DNA from: a bacterium
Lineage (GTDB): Bacteria > Vulcanimicrobiota > Xenobia > Xenobiales > JADMJV01
DNA: 64,000 nucleotides
Direction of reading: 5' to 3'
Assembly (NCBI GenBank): GCA_030149525.1
Contig: JASBRJ010000368.1
Span: 1 to 64,000 of the forward strand
The notes beneath the pieces are model-generated. The model made no database searches. It worked only from the letters and a program-made list of their open reading frames with translations, and was not told the origin of the DNA. Positions 27,501 to 36,842 of this stretch are shown here, piece by piece. The translations under genes and the position numbers were made by a program. Every line of letters starts with the position of its first letter. The stretch's first letter is position 1.

Positions 27501-29372
27501 TCAAAAAATTCCGTGTAGCGGTTCACCGGAGGCCGCCATAGCTTCGATCTTGCTCACCAAATCCGGATCTTCTTCCAGTACCGGTGCGTGGTGAGGCTTG
27601 AGTCGTGCATCAATGACCATAGGCCCGTGACAGCCCCAGTGCTTGTTCTTGGTAAAGCTCTCAACCCCGTAGATATCGGTGGCAGGATCGCTTCGAGTGA
27701 AGGTGACCCAGAGAAAGTTCTCCCAACTGCCGCTCAGAAAGTCAGCTTTTTCGGTGACGACCCAGAGAGGGTAGCATCGAGCCGGATGTTCTGCCGGGAA
27801 CAGTTCTTGTAAGTTCGAGAGCAAGGGGTCCGCCCCCCGTTCGGTGCTGGAGAACTCAGGGCCGGAGAGGGCCAGGATACCAGGAGCCACGGCCCTCAAC
27901 TGTTGAAACGGTCCCAACTCCGACACGCCGTATTCCTCCCACCAGGCGGCGTCTTTCAACTCCCGCACCGGTTCCCCCACCGCCGCCATGACCACCTTAC
28001 TCCCGGTCTGGAACCCGGAGCCCGAGTAGTCCAGAGTGTCGATACTGGTCTGAGTTTGAAAGTGAAGATCCCGACGCAGGTCGATGCGGCGAAGGAGATG
28101 CTCGAAGAGAGCTCGGCTGTTTTTAGGGTGGAGAGAGGGGTCATCCTCTCCGGCCACGATCAGAAGAAATTTGGCCAACGACAATTGACCCTGACCCAGA
28201 ATAGCGTTGGCCGCAGTGAGGATTTCCTGGGGCCGCTTCCGTTTGCGGTAAGGCTCATATCGCTCGCTTGCCACCGCCAGAAGCAGAGGGTGTACTCCCG
28301 CCTCGTCCACAGCGTTCACCGCTTTCACACCTGGGAGAACCGTGGGAAGTGCGGGACCGGTGAGTTCGTGAATCAACTCACCGATGACGGAATCTTCCTG
28401 GGGCGGACGCCCGACGGTCGTAAAAGGCCAAATAGCGTCTTTGCGAGCCCACACGTTATGAACTTTGAGAACCGGAAAGTCGTGGATCAGAGAATAGTAA
28501 CCGAGATGATCTCCGAAGGGGCCCTCCGGTCGCGTCTGGCCGCTCAGGACACCTTCGATGATGAAGTCGGCCTCGGCCAAGAGGGGCAATCCGTTCAGAC
28601 CCGGACAGATTCTGACGCCCCGCCCTCCCAGCACACCCGCGAATGCAAGTTCCGGCAAACCCTCGGGCAGGGGCATGACGGCCGAGAGGGCCAGAGACGG
28701 GGGTCCTCCCACAACGATGTTGACCGGAAGTTCTACTCCTTTCTCCAAAGCCTCTTTGTGGTGGATACCCAGGCCGCGATGAATCTGATAGTGAAGACCG
28801 ACCTCGTCCTCGGCGTACTTGTTCCCGTTCAACTGACTGCGATACATCCCCATATTGGAAGCGGGCCACCCCTTCCACCAGGAAGTTCCAGGAGGCTGTG
28901 AATAAACGGCCGGCAGAGTCACAAAAGCCCCGCCGTCATCCGGCCAACAAACGATTTGAGGAAGTTCGTTCTTATGAATTCTCTGAGCTCTCACCGGGGC
29001 CTTTGACCCTGAGATGGGGATGGGGAAAGCGTGGATGCCACCTGTGGCCAGATGAAAGAGTCTTGCGGGAAGTTTCCATCCCTCCCGAAGCAGCGACTCG
29101 GGATCGGCCTTGAGACTCACCAGAGCTTCAACCGCTTTGATTCCGTGACGAAGGACGAACTCCGCCCTTTCCATAGTTCCATACAGATTGGCAAGACAGG
29201 GAAATCGACTCCCCTTCACATTTGTGAACAGGAGAGCAGGAGCGCCAGAGCGATAGGCTCGACGCTGAATCATGCCGATCTCCAGAAAGGGGTCGACGGG
29301 GGTCTCGATCACTTTGAGATCGTTGATTCGTTGAAGGTCGTCTACACATTCGGCAAGTGATCGGTAGGCCAT
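27501..29372 (-). CDS. UbiD-family decarboxylase (623 aa)
   Basis: The protein belongs to the UbiD family of prenylated-FMN-dependent (de)carboxylases, which act on aromatic or alpha,beta-unsaturated acids. Signatures include NMGMYRSQ near residue 175, the Glu/Asp-rich active site EGPFGDHLGYYS near 290 and VGRPPQEDSVIGELIHELTG. It is longer than E. coli UbiD (about 490), with a C-terminal extension. ATG 29372 is preferred over 29402 because AAAAAGGT precedes it and it begins as MAYRSLAECVDDL. No UbiX prenyltransferase gene is in the window. Ubiquinone or menaquinone synthesis is one possible role, not proved here. Confidence 0.9.
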   Translation of the reverse strand: MAYRSLAECVDDLQRINDLKVIETPVDPFLEIGMIQRRAYRSGAPALLFTNVKGSRFPCLANLYGTMERAEFVLRHGIKAVEALVSLKADPESLLREGWKLPARLFHLATGGIHAFPIPISGSKAPVRAQRIHKNELPQIVCWPDDGGAFVTLPAVYSQPPGTSWWKGWPASNMGMYRSQLNGNKYAEDEVGLHYQIHRGLGIHHKEALEKGVELPVNIVVGGPPSLALSAVMPLPEGLPELAFAGVLGGRGVRICPGLNGLPLLAEADFIIEGVLSGQTRPEGPFGDHLGYYSLIHDFPVLKVHNVWARKDAIWPFTTVGRPPQEDSVIGELIHELTGPALPTVLPGVKAVNAVDEAGVHPLLLAVASERYEPYRKRKRPQEILTAANAILGQGQLSLAKFLLIVAGEDDPSLHPKNSRALFEHLLRRIDLRRDLHFQTQTSIDTLDYSGSGFQTGSKVVMAAVGEPVRELKDAAWWEEYGVSELGPFQQLRAVAPGILALSGPEFSSTERGADPLLSNLQELFPAEHPARCYPLWVVTEKADFLSGSWENFLWVTFTRSDPATDIYGVESFTKNKHWGCHGPMVIDARLKPHHAPVLEEDPDLVSKIEAMAASGEPLHGIF

Positions 29373-29452
29373 ACCTTTTTCTACCCCTGTCCATCGGCCC
29401 ATAACCCTGGAGATCCCGCAGGATAGCGGCCGTCGTAGACGTAGGAACGACT

Positions 29453-31537
29453 ATGCAAACAATCCACGCGGTTTTCTCACCCGATCTCACCGGGGAAGAG
29501 CTCGAAAGCGCCGCCGGCCTATGTGCCTCGCATTATCCCGGTGCCGACCTTCATTGCTGGGCTCACCAATCGGTGCCTCAACTGGCCTCTCATTGGCCCG
29601 GAAAGTGGCAGCACTACAAAGAACTTCCCTGTGAGTTGGAGGCCGACGAGGTTGTTTTTCTGGATCGCGACCCCCGATTCTTCACAGCGCCCCGGCATAT
29701 CGTGCCCGCATCTCACGCTCTGGAGTCGGTGACCTACGAAGTCGGCAAAGAACTGGTCGGCTTCTATTCCTCAGCTCTTCGGCCCGAGTTCATTCACTCG
29801 TTGCAGCAGTCGGGGACCCCACTTCGCTTGCTCGGCTTCGAGGGTTCCACCAGAGTGGAAGCGCCCCGAGGCGCCGCTGTACCTATCGTCCACTCCATCG
29901 CCGTCAAACGCGGCGTGGTTCTGCTTTCCATTTCCACTCCCGAGATGTGGAAACAGTCCGGCTTTTTGGCGAAAATCTTCCAGGCCTGCGCTAAGCTTGA
30001 CCTGTCGGTAGACCAGGTCAGTGCATCGGAAATGGAGGTGACTCTGACTCTTGACATCAATCAGGAGTCCAACACTCCGAACACTATCGATAAGCTCACG
30101 CAAGAAATGAGCCAGTGGGGACAGGTGAGTCTGGAGCACCCCAGCGCGGCCGTTTCCTTGGTCGGCACGCGCATACGCTCGGTCCTCACCCAACTTTCCA
30201 CGGTCTTTCAACGGTTCGAGGAAGAGCGGGTCTTTCTCATCTCCCAGTCGGCAGGTGACGGCAACTTGAGCTTTGTGGTGGAACAGGCCAAGGCCGACAA
30301 ATTGATGCGAGATCTTCACGCGCTTCTTTTTCCCGCCTCGGTCGCCACCACCCCGTCGGAGGCGGCGACTCCTTTCCCCGATCGCTCACCCTGGTGGGTT
30401 CAACAACGAGAACCGCTGTTGAAAATGAGCCGTCACCAGAAGACCCCGTTCTTCCTACTCCACGAACCGACCGTCCAGGAGCAGTTGAGAACACTGACGG
30501 AGACATCCGGCTGCGATCGGTTTTTGTTCGCCATCAAATCCAACCACCATCCGGATCTTCTCCGCACAGTGCGTCGAGCGGGCGTCAAATTCGAGGTGGT
30601 TTCCCCTGAGGAGATCGATCATCTGTTCACAGTCTTTCCCGATCTCACCGGGGAGGAGATCCTCTACACTCCCAACTTCGCCTCAGCCGACGATTTCAAG
30701 AGAGGATTCGACCGCGGAACCTACGTCACCCTGGACAATCATTCCCCATTAGACGATCATCCCGAACTGTTTGCCGGACGCCGGCTGGTTCTCCGTATCG
30801 ACCCGGGCAAGGGCGAAGGACACCATAAGCATGTAAAAACCGCGGGCCGAGGGTCGAAATTCGGTATCGACCTTGACATGATCGAGCGCACGAGAGAGAG
30901 ATTGCTGGAACTCGACTGCGATGTAATTGGCCTTCACTGTCACGCCGGGAGCGGAATTCGCTCCGTTCAGCCGTGGCTTCGTAACGCCCGAGTTCTGGCG
31001 AGCCTCATTCCCAAATTTCCCCACACACGATTCCTGGACCTCGGCGGTGGGTTCGGGGTTCCGGAACGACCCGGTGAGCCAAGCCTGGACCTGAGCCAAC
31101 TCCAGGAAGGCCTGAGTGAGATTCGCAAGCAGTACCCCAACCTAGAGATCTGGCTTGAACCCGGCCGTTTCATTGTGGCTCAAGCGGGGGCACTCCTCAC
31201 GCGAGTCACCCAGGTGAAAAAGAAAGGGGAACAGACTTTCATCGGAGTGGATGCGGGCATGAACAGCTTGATTCGTCCAGCGCTTTACGGCGCCTATCAC
31301 AGCATCGTCAACCTTTCCCGACTCAATGAGGAGCGGACCGTGCAAGCGGATATCGTTGGTCCCATCTGCGAGTCAGGCGACGTGCTCGGTTCTCAACGTC
31401 TGGTGCCGGAGAGTCGGCCCGGAGATCTTTTCCTGGTCGCAAACACAGGTGCCTACGGACGAGTGATGAGTTCCCACTACAACATGCGAGAACCCGCTCC
31501 GGAACTCTGGTGGACCGGGGGAAGGATTCCAACTTAG
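29453..31537 (+). CDS. lysA: Diaminopimelate decarboxylase fused to an N-terminal aspartokinase remnant with ACT domains (694 aa)
   Basis: Residues about 330-694 are a full PLP-dependent diaminopimelate decarboxylase: the PLP Lys362 in FAIKSNHHPDL, HCHAGSGI, LDLGGGFGVP, EPGRFIVAQAGALL, the CESGD motif and NTGAYG. It makes L-lysine from meso-diaminopimelate. Residues about 60-140 match the last part of an aspartokinase catalytic domain (ADEVVFLDRDPRFFTA, then LRPEFIHSLQQSGTPLRLL) and about 145-300 match its tandem ACT domains (VVLLSISTPEMWKQSGFLA). The kinase start with KFGGTS and the GRGGSD loop are missing. Xanthomonads have a full-length LysC-LysA fusion; this looks like a version reduced to a regulatory module. 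Confidence 0.9.
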   Translation: MQTIHAVFSPDLTGEELESAAGLCASHYPGADLHCWAHQSVPQLASHWPGKWQHYKELPCELEADEVVFLDRDPRFFTAPRHIVPASHALESVTYEVGKELVGFYSSALRPEFIHSLQQSGTPLRLLGFEGSTRVEAPRGAAVPIVHSIAVKRGVVLLSISTPEMWKQSGFLAKIFQACAKLDLSVDQVSASEMEVTLTLDINQESNTPNTIDKLTQEMSQWGQVSLEHPSAAVSLVGTRIRSVLTQLSTVFQRFEEERVFLISQSAGDGNLSFVVEQAKADKLMRDLHALLFPASVATTPSEAATPFPDRSPWWVQQREPLLKMSRHQKTPFFLLHEPTVQEQLRTLTETSGCDRFLFAIKSNHHPDLLRTVRRAGVKFEVVSPEEIDHLFTVFPDLTGEEILYTPNFASADDFKRGFDRGTYVTLDNHSPLDDHPELFAGRRLVLRIDPGKGEGHHKHVKTAGRGSKFGIDLDMIERTRERLLELDCDVIGLHCHAGSGIRSVQPWLRNARVLASLIPKFPHTRFLDLGGGFGVPERPGEPSLDLSQLQEGLSEIRKQYPNLEIWLEPGRFIVAQAGALLTRVTQVKKKGEQTFIGVDAGMNSLIRPALYGAYHSIVNLSRLNEERTVQADIVGPICESGDVLGSQRLVPESRPGDLFLVANTGAYGRVMSSHYNMREPAPELWWTGGRIPT

Positions 31538-31614
31538 CCTTGAGAACAGCAATGAAGCTTTGAAAGCGGTGTCGCATGGTAAACGTGGTTTCCAAGACAC
31601 CTATGGAGGATAGA

Positions 31615-32148
31615 ATGGACACGCAAACGCTTACTACCGTGCCCCCGGATGGCAAGAAATTCCTGGTCAATTCCAAGAAACCGGAGAAACGGGCGACCGG
31701 CATGCCGCAGATTCACATGGCAAGCCTTACCTTCAACACCTCGCGTGGTCCCCAGTTCATCGACATCACCGATCTGGTCCAAGAAAACTTGGAGATGGCC
31801 GGTATCAGAGAGGGCAACGTTTTCATCTATTCCCGTCACACTACGGCGGGAATTGTTGTTAATGAGAACGAGCCTCTGCTGATCAAAGATATGTATCGCT
31901 ATCTGGAACGTCTGGCTTCGCCGGCCGAAGATTATGATCACAACAACTTTGATGTTCGTACGGTGAACATGTGTGATGACGAGTGTGCCAACGGCCACGC
32001 TCACTGCCAACACCTGACTATCGGTTGTTCCGAGCATGTACCGGTGATGGACGGCAAGTTATCCCTGGGCCAATGGCAACGCATTTTTCTTCTGGAAATG
32101 GACCGTCCCCGAACCAGAGAAGTTATCCTCCAGTTCTTCGGCGTCTAG
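31615..32148 (+). CDS. YjbQ/UPF0047 family protein (177 aa)
   Basis: This small cytoplasmic protein of the YjbQ family carries the conserved IYSRHTTAGIVVNENEP at about residue 65-81 and HLTIGCSEHVPVMDGKLSLG near 130. Members have shown weak thiamin phosphate synthase activity, but the physiological role is not established. The ATG at 31615 has GGAGG five bases upstream and is preferred over 31576. It lies 77 bases after lysA and is followed by a terminator. Confidence 0.9.
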   Translation: MDTQTLTTVPPDGKKFLVNSKKPEKRATGMPQIHMASLTFNTSRGPQFIDITDLVQENLEMAGIREGNVFIYSRHTTAGIVVNENEPLLIKDMYRYLERLASPAEDYDHNNFDVRTVNMCDDECANGHAHCQHLTIGCSEHVPVMDGKLSLGQWQRIFLLEMDRPRTREVILQFFGV

Positions 32149-32177
32149 TCAGCTCGGCCGGAAGAAGTCGCCTAAAG

Positions 32178-32218
32178 AAAAAGCAGCACGGCTCTCCAAT
32201 TCGCCGTGCTGCTTTTTT
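32178..32218. terminator. Rho-independent terminator after the YjbQ gene
   Basis: The stem AAAGCAGCACGG (32180-32191) pairs with CCGTGCTGCTTT from 32204 and ends in a run of T. The preceding A run suggests it also serves the convergent acetyltransferase gene on the minus strand. Confidence 0.88.
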
Positions 32219-32237
32219 GTAAGATCCGTAGGAGAAG

Positions 32238-32840
32238 CTAGGAGGTCATGGCCTCTTCCTCACCCAGTTGATCACACCGTAGCTCCCCGTCTTGTAAGCG
32301 ATAGGTCCAACCTGACTCGGGACACTTGAAAGTTCCGTCTCCTGTCTCCTCAAGTCGAAAACCGTGGCGTCCCATCCAACCTTTCTGGCGGGCGGGCACT
32401 CCCAACATGAGTGCATAGTCGGGCACATCCCCTCTCACCACCGCTCCGGCCCCAATGAAACAGTAACGGCCAAGAGTTGCCCCACAGACGATGGTCGAGT
32501 TGGCCCCTATCGTAGCCCCTCGCTTAACCACGGTCGGACGATATTCGTTTCGTCGATTGATCTGACTTCGGGGATTGATCACATTGGTGAAAACGCAGGA
32601 AGGTCCACAGAAGACATCATCTTCGAGGATCACCCCCGTGTAAAGAGAAACATTGTTCTGAATCTTGCAATTGTCTCCAACTTCCACGTCCGGGGAGACC
32701 AAAACGTTCTGGCCAAGAATACAATTGCGTCCGAGCTTAGAATTTTTCATAACATGTGAGAAGTGCCAAATCTTAGTCCCCTCACCTATCTCACACGGCT
32801 CGTCCACATAAGCACTCTCATGAGCAAAAAATTGACTCAT
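32238..32840 (-). CDS. Left-handed beta-helix N-acetyltransferase, WbpD/WlbB-like (200 aa)
   Basis: Hexapeptide repeats run through residues about 10-150 (IGEGTKIWHFSHVMKNSKLG, GATIGANSTIVCGATLGRYC). The C-terminus has a small CPESGWTY segment typical of the WbpD/WlbB group. Those enzymes acetylate the 3-amino group of UDP-2-acetamido-3-amino-2,3-dideoxyglucuronate for surface polysaccharides. It overlaps the end of moaC by four bases and is therefore the last gene of that operon, an odd partner for molybdenum cofactor genes. The family is clear and the exact substrate is inferred. Confidence 0.88.
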   Translation of the reverse strand: MSQFFAHESAYVDEPCEIGEGTKIWHFSHVMKNSKLGRNCILGQNVLVSPDVEVGDNCKIQNNVSLYTGVILEDDVFCGPSCVFTNVINPRSQINRRNEYRPTVVKRGATIGANSTIVCGATLGRYCFIGAGAVVRGDVPDYALMLGVPARQKGWMGRHGFRLEETGDGTFKCPESGWTYRLQDGELRCDQLGEEEAMTS

Positions 32841-33340
32841 CGCTTTTCTTCATTTTCCTTTCGTTTATAGCTCCCGCTCTTGCCTCCGTCTTTCTCCAGC
32901 AATCGAGTGGGCCCGATGCTCATCGACTTATCCAGAGCCTTGACCATGTCATACAGAGTCAGGGAGGCGACCGCGGCTCCAGTCAAAGCTTCCATCTCCA
33001 CACCGGTTTTGCCAGAGGTAGACGCTACCACCTCAATCCTCACCTGATTTTCATCTCGAAACTCTATTTCACAGGAAACGGATTCCATGGGTAACGGATG
33101 GCACAGCGGTATGAGTTCGCTGGTCTTCTTGACCGCCATAATGGCTGCAATTCTCACTGTGGCAAGAACGTCTCCCTTGGGCGTCTTCCCACCTTTGAGA
33201 GCCTCGTAGGCCTGGCCGCTCATGGTCACCCAACTCTCGGCCACCGCCCGGCGAGACGTCACCGCCTTGGTAGATATGTCCACAATGTGAACCTGGCCTT
33301 GAGCATCGATGTGAGTCAGAGACTCCCTCTGGGAACTCAA
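32837..33340 (-). CDS. moaC: Cyclic pyranopterin monophosphate synthase MoaC (167 aa)
   Basis: MoaC completes the first step of molybdenum cofactor synthesis, forming cPMP after MoaA. The family motifs are clear: AAIMAVKKTSELIPLCHPLP at about residue 66-85 and GKTGVEMEALTGAAVASLTL at about 115-134. The start is TTG at 33340, which overlaps the upstream stop as TTGA, so it is coupled to the MoeA-like gene. MoaA, MoaB and MoaE are not in the window. Confidence 0.95.
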   Translation of the reverse strand: MSSQRESLTHIDAQGQVHIVDISTKAVTSRRAVAESWVTMSGQAYEALKGGKTPKGDVLATVRIAAIMAVKKTSELIPLCHPLPMESVSCEIEFRDENQVRIEVVASTSGKTGVEMEALTGAAVASLTLYDMVKALDKSMSIGPTRLLEKDGGKSGSYKRKENEEKR

Positions 33341-35289
33341 GCTTCAGGTGTCTCCCAAACAAGCTTGCCGGCCTCAGAGAAATCATAGTCGGGGAACCGA
33401 GAGGTCGCCGACTCTCGGAAGCTCGCGCTACCCATCACGGCCAGTAAGGCACGAAGAGGATAAAGAGAGAGAAATCGCTTGGGAAAGATGAAGTCTAACC
33501 GCTCCGAAATGCAGGGTACGAAATCCAAGCCAAGGGATCGCGCCGCAGTAGAGATGGTGGGCGCTGCGTCCGCTGTGCCGCCCTTCACGGCGGCCGCCGT
33601 GCTCATGTGAGTGTGAGCGTTGAGATCGTAACCCCGTATGTTCTCGGGTGAGACTCCCGCCTGCTTTAGATGGTAATCCAGAAGGACTCGAGTCCCAGAG
33701 CCCTCTTGACGATTGACGAAGCGAATTCCGGGCTGTTTGAGATCGGCAAGGCCGCTGATCCCCTTGGGATTTCCAGGAGCCACCGCAAGACCCAGCCATC
33801 GCTTCAACACCTGGATCACAACCACCGGTTCATTCCATTCACAGTTCTTCAGGAACGGCACGTTGTAGTCGCCCGTCTCTTCGTCGAAAAGGTGAGCTGC
33901 CGCGCCGTGGCATTGACCTCTGCGCAAACACTCCAAACCTTTGCGACCACCGATAGCCGCCGTATGGAGACGAACTTGAGGATATCTGTCATGAAGATGA
34001 TCCCTCAAGAGATCGTAAGTGATATCATGCGTACCCAAAACCAGAAGGTGACCGGTGAGGTTCTCGTTATCACGAAGCCGGAGAACCTCAACCTCCTCAC
34101 CTCGCCGAAGAGAATCGACGTCGGAAGGGATACGTATCAGGCCGTCGGCCTTTGTGAGACTCATGAGCGTTCCATGCCCGCCGGATTCGGCCACAGCAAT
34201 GGGCTGATTGTTGACCACGCCCATTTTGACTCGCAGAAACTCCTCGACTCCCAGAGCCGATTCACAACCCAGAGCGAGCTGAGCCTTCTGAACAGGCCAT
34301 GGACCTCTGTAGTCACGAAGCCTGGCCTTGGACAAGCTTCGAATGGCAGGCAGACCGAAAAGACAAAAACCGAGATAGGCCGGAACCAGGTGGGAGGAGA
34401 CCCCGAGAACCGGGGTATCGCCAACGAAACCGAGGACCACGGAGTTTCCGGGCCTGATAGCAACGCCCCGAAGGGTGCATTCGCCACATTCGGCCAAAGC
34501 GTCGGCCACAAGGCCTGTGCCCCTCTCATGACCTGCACATATAATAAGAAGATCACAGCGGTCCTGATGGTGTTGCAAGGTTTGAACGACGGTATCCCGG
34601 CGCTCTTCAATAGGCGGGTACCTCTTGGTCAGGATGTCGTACTCAGTGCCGAGAGCCGCCAAGAACGGAGAGGTGTGGTCGACCTTTTGACCGGCTGCAG
34701 GCACTCGCCCCGGCTCTACCAGATCGCTGCCCACAGGGATGATTCGTATCCTCGATTGAGCCTCCACCTCAAGCTCAGAGATGCCGCCGGCAATCAAAGC
34801 GCCCAGATCGAGAGACCGAACTTTATGGCCTTTCGGCAAGATGACCTCACCGGCCGCCAGGTCTTCGCCAATGGGACGCACGTTTCGCCAGGGTGCCGAG
34901 GGTCGAACGATCTCCAAATGCCTATCGTCGGTGGAAGTAATTTCGAAGAAAGGGATCACGGTATCGCAGCCGGGAGGCATAGGGTATCCCGGCTCGACGA
35001 AAGGGAGTCCCTCCTGGACTTCCACAACCACCGGATTATCCGGTGTGGCCTGAAGTGTCTCGTGAGAGGCCATAGCCAATCCGGTGGTTGCTGCTGCGTA
35101 GTAGTTGGGTGATGAGATTCGAGCAACAACGGTCTCTGAGGTGAGCCGACCGATAGCCTCCTCCACGCCAACCAATTGACCGGGCAACTCTTTAGAGTCG
35201 CGACGGAAGTCGAGATCACTTGCCCAACGCTCCAGCGCCTCGTCCAGAGGTATGTCGCTAAGACGCGGTGCCGGTTCAGATACTTTCAC
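33337..35289 (-). CDS. MoeA-like molybdopterin molybdenumtransferase fused to a periplasmic-binding-protein-like domain (650 aa)
   Basis: Residues 1-400 follow the MoeA plan: LDEALERWA, VGVEEAIGRLTSETVVARIS, YPMPPGCDTVIPF, RPIGEDLAAGEVILPKGHKV. Residues about 405-650 form a PBP-like domain of the COG1910 type (GHLLVLGTHDITYDLLRDHL, then EGSGTRVLLDYHLKQAGV), known from MoeA-PBP fusions. MoeA inserts molybdate into adenylated molybdopterin. Some usual MoeA residues are changed: the PGNPVS segment reads VSSHLVPA and GDE reads GSD. It overlaps gatB by 14 bases and moaC by four. It may use the second domain to sense or bind an oxyanion or cofactor, an inference. Confidence 0.85.
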   Translation of the reverse strand: MKVSEPAPRLSDIPLDEALERWASDLDFRRDSKELPGQLVGVEEAIGRLTSETVVARISSPNYYAAATTGLAMASHETLQATPDNPVVVEVQEGLPFVEPGYPMPPGCDTVIPFFEITSTDDRHLEIVRPSAPWRNVRPIGEDLAAGEVILPKGHKVRSLDLGALIAGGISELEVEAQSRIRIIPVGSDLVEPGRVPAAGQKVDHTSPFLAALGTEYDILTKRYPPIEERRDTVVQTLQHHQDRCDLLIICAGHERGTGLVADALAECGECTLRGVAIRPGNSVVLGFVGDTPVLGVSSHLVPAYLGFCLFGLPAIRSLSKARLRDYRGPWPVQKAQLALGCESALGVEEFLRVKMGVVNNQPIAVAESGGHGTLMSLTKADGLIRIPSDVDSLRRGEEVEVLRLRDNENLTGHLLVLGTHDITYDLLRDHLHDRYPQVRLHTAAIGGRKGLECLRRGQCHGAAAHLFDEETGDYNVPFLKNCEWNEPVVVIQVLKRWLGLAVAPGNPKGISGLADLKQPGIRFVNRQEGSGTRVLLDYHLKQAGVSPENIRGYDLNAHTHMSTAAAVKGGTADAAPTISTAARSLGLDFVPCISERLDFIFPKRFLSLYPLRALLAVMGSASFRESATSRFPDYDFSEAGKLVWETPEA

Positions 35290-36772
35290 CGATCAACTCC
35301 TCCAAAAGAGACCTCGTCAGACCAGGGTTGGCTGCCCCTTTTGTTTGTTTCATGACTTTGCCGACCAAAACATTGAGCGCCTTGCCTTTGCCCTCTTTGA
35401 ATTCCGCTACCACGGCGGGGTTCTCGTTCAAAATCTCTTGTAAGATAGGCTTAAGCTGGGCCGGGCTCGACAATTGACGGAGCCCGAGTTTGTCAACCAC
35501 ACTCCCTGCGTCTCCGCCCTCGGTGAAAAGCACCTCTACCACTTTTTGCCCCGATTTCGCGCCCACTTCGTCGGAGGCGATTAAGCTGAGCAACTCGCCC
35601 AGGCTCACCGGAGTCAACTTGGAGTCCTGAAGAGAGGTTTCGAGTTCGTTGCTCAGCCGCGAAAGCGTATTGGCCATCCATTTCGCCACCTCGACCGGGT
35701 CCGCACCGGTTGCCACTGTGGACTCGAAAAATTGGCCGAAGAAAGGCTCAATGGTCAGGTACTCTACCGCATCTGTATCAAGACCGAAAGCCTTCTGATA
35801 ACGCTCTCGGCGGGCCGCCGGCAGTTCCGGAAGAAGATCGTCGACAGCTTTGACTTCTTCTTTAGAGAAGACCAACGAGGGTAAGTCCGGTTCGGGAAAG
35901 TAGCGATAGTCTTGAGCTTCTTCCTTCGACCTCATGCTGATGGTGGTTCCAGAGCCCTCATCCCATCCCCGAGTCTCTTGAACGATACGCCCGCCGGATT
36001 CCAAGACCTGAATCTGTCTCACCCTTTCCGATTCGATAGCGTCTCGGATGGAGCGAAGCGAGTTCATGTTTTTTATCTCGGTCTTCGTTCCCAGTTCCCG
36101 CTGCCCCAGGGGCCGCACGGACACGTTGGCGTCACACCGCAGAGAGCCTTGTTCCATCTTACAATCGGAAATCCCCAACCACAGGATCACCTCCCGAAGC
36201 TTGTCTACATACTGGTAAGCTTCTTCCGCCTCTCTCATGTCCGGTTCCGAAACAATTTCTAAGAGTGGAACGCCGGCACGGTTGTAGTCGATGTGGGTTC
36301 GGTCCGATTTGCCCAGGCGACTCGGTTGAAGCTCGTTGCCTGCAAGAGCCAAATGAGTGGACTTGCCTGTGTCCTCTTCCAGGTGAATTCGGGTGATCCC
36401 GATGACCCGGCCCGGCGAAAGCTCCAGCCATCCCTTGTATGCGAGAGGCAGATCGTACTGAGAAGTTTGAAAATTCTTGGGGATATCAGGGTAGAAGTAG
36501 TTCTTTCGGTCGAACTTGGAAAACTCCTGAATCTGGCACCCCAGGGCTCTTGCGGCCTTGAGATGGAGTTCTACAGCGCGTCGGTTGAGCGACGGCAAGG
36601 TGCCTGGTAAACCGAGGCAGACTGGACACACCAGGGTGTTCGGCTCGGCCCCGAACTTATTCGGGCAGGAGCAAAAGAGCTTGGTCTCGGTATGCAGTTC
36701 GACATGAACCTCAAGACCGATCACCATCTCCCATTTCGTTTGGTTTTCCGGATTGGCTGCTATGGTACTCAC
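35276..36772 (-). CDS. gatB: Aspartyl/glutamyl-tRNA(Asn/Gln) amidotransferase subunit B (498 aa)
   Basis: GatB activates and transamidates Glu-tRNA-Gln (or Asp-tRNA-Asn) in the GatCAB complex. It shows EMVIGLEVHVELHTETKLFC near the start, the paired Cys zinc residues (CSCPNKFG, then CPVCLGLPG), and EDTGKSTH and YNRAGVPLLEIVSEPD. The C-terminal YqeY-like tail domain occupies about residues 330-498. The start is GTG at 36772; an ATG 15 codons later lacks a suitable ribosome site. gatA and gatC are not nearby, and the gene instead leads a run with MoeA-like and MoaC genes. Confidence 0.96.
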   Translation of the reverse strand: MSTIAANPENQTKWEMVIGLEVHVELHTETKLFCSCPNKFGAEPNTLVCPVCLGLPGTLPSLNRRAVELHLKAARALGCQIQEFSKFDRKNYFYPDIPKNFQTSQYDLPLAYKGWLELSPGRVIGITRIHLEEDTGKSTHLALAGNELQPSRLGKSDRTHIDYNRAGVPLLEIVSEPDMREAEEAYQYVDKLREVILWLGISDCKMEQGSLRCDANVSVRPLGQRELGTKTEIKNMNSLRSIRDAIESERVRQIQVLESGGRIVQETRGWDEGSGTTISMRSKEEAQDYRYFPEPDLPSLVFSKEEVKAVDDLLPELPAARRERYQKAFGLDTDAVEYLTIEPFFGQFFESTVATGADPVEVAKWMANTLSRLSNELETSLQDSKLTPVSLGELLSLIASDEVGAKSGQKVVEVLFTEGGDAGSVVDKLGLRQLSSPAQLKPILQEILNENPAVVAEFKEGKGKALNVLVGKVMKQTKGAANPGLTRSLLEELIGESI

Positions 36773-36842
36773 GGGGCCTGATTTTCAAGCTCTCCACAAG
36801 AATACCTACCCTGTGCCCAGCCCTCTTGCAGCAAGGCAAAGT

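Noticed and set aside
27903-28901. A 332-codon ORF opposite the UbiD-family gene
   Set aside because: Shadow ORF without family motifs.
33670-35112. A 480-codon ORF opposite the MoeA-PBP gene
   Set aside because: Shadow of a gene with clear MoeA and PBP motifs.
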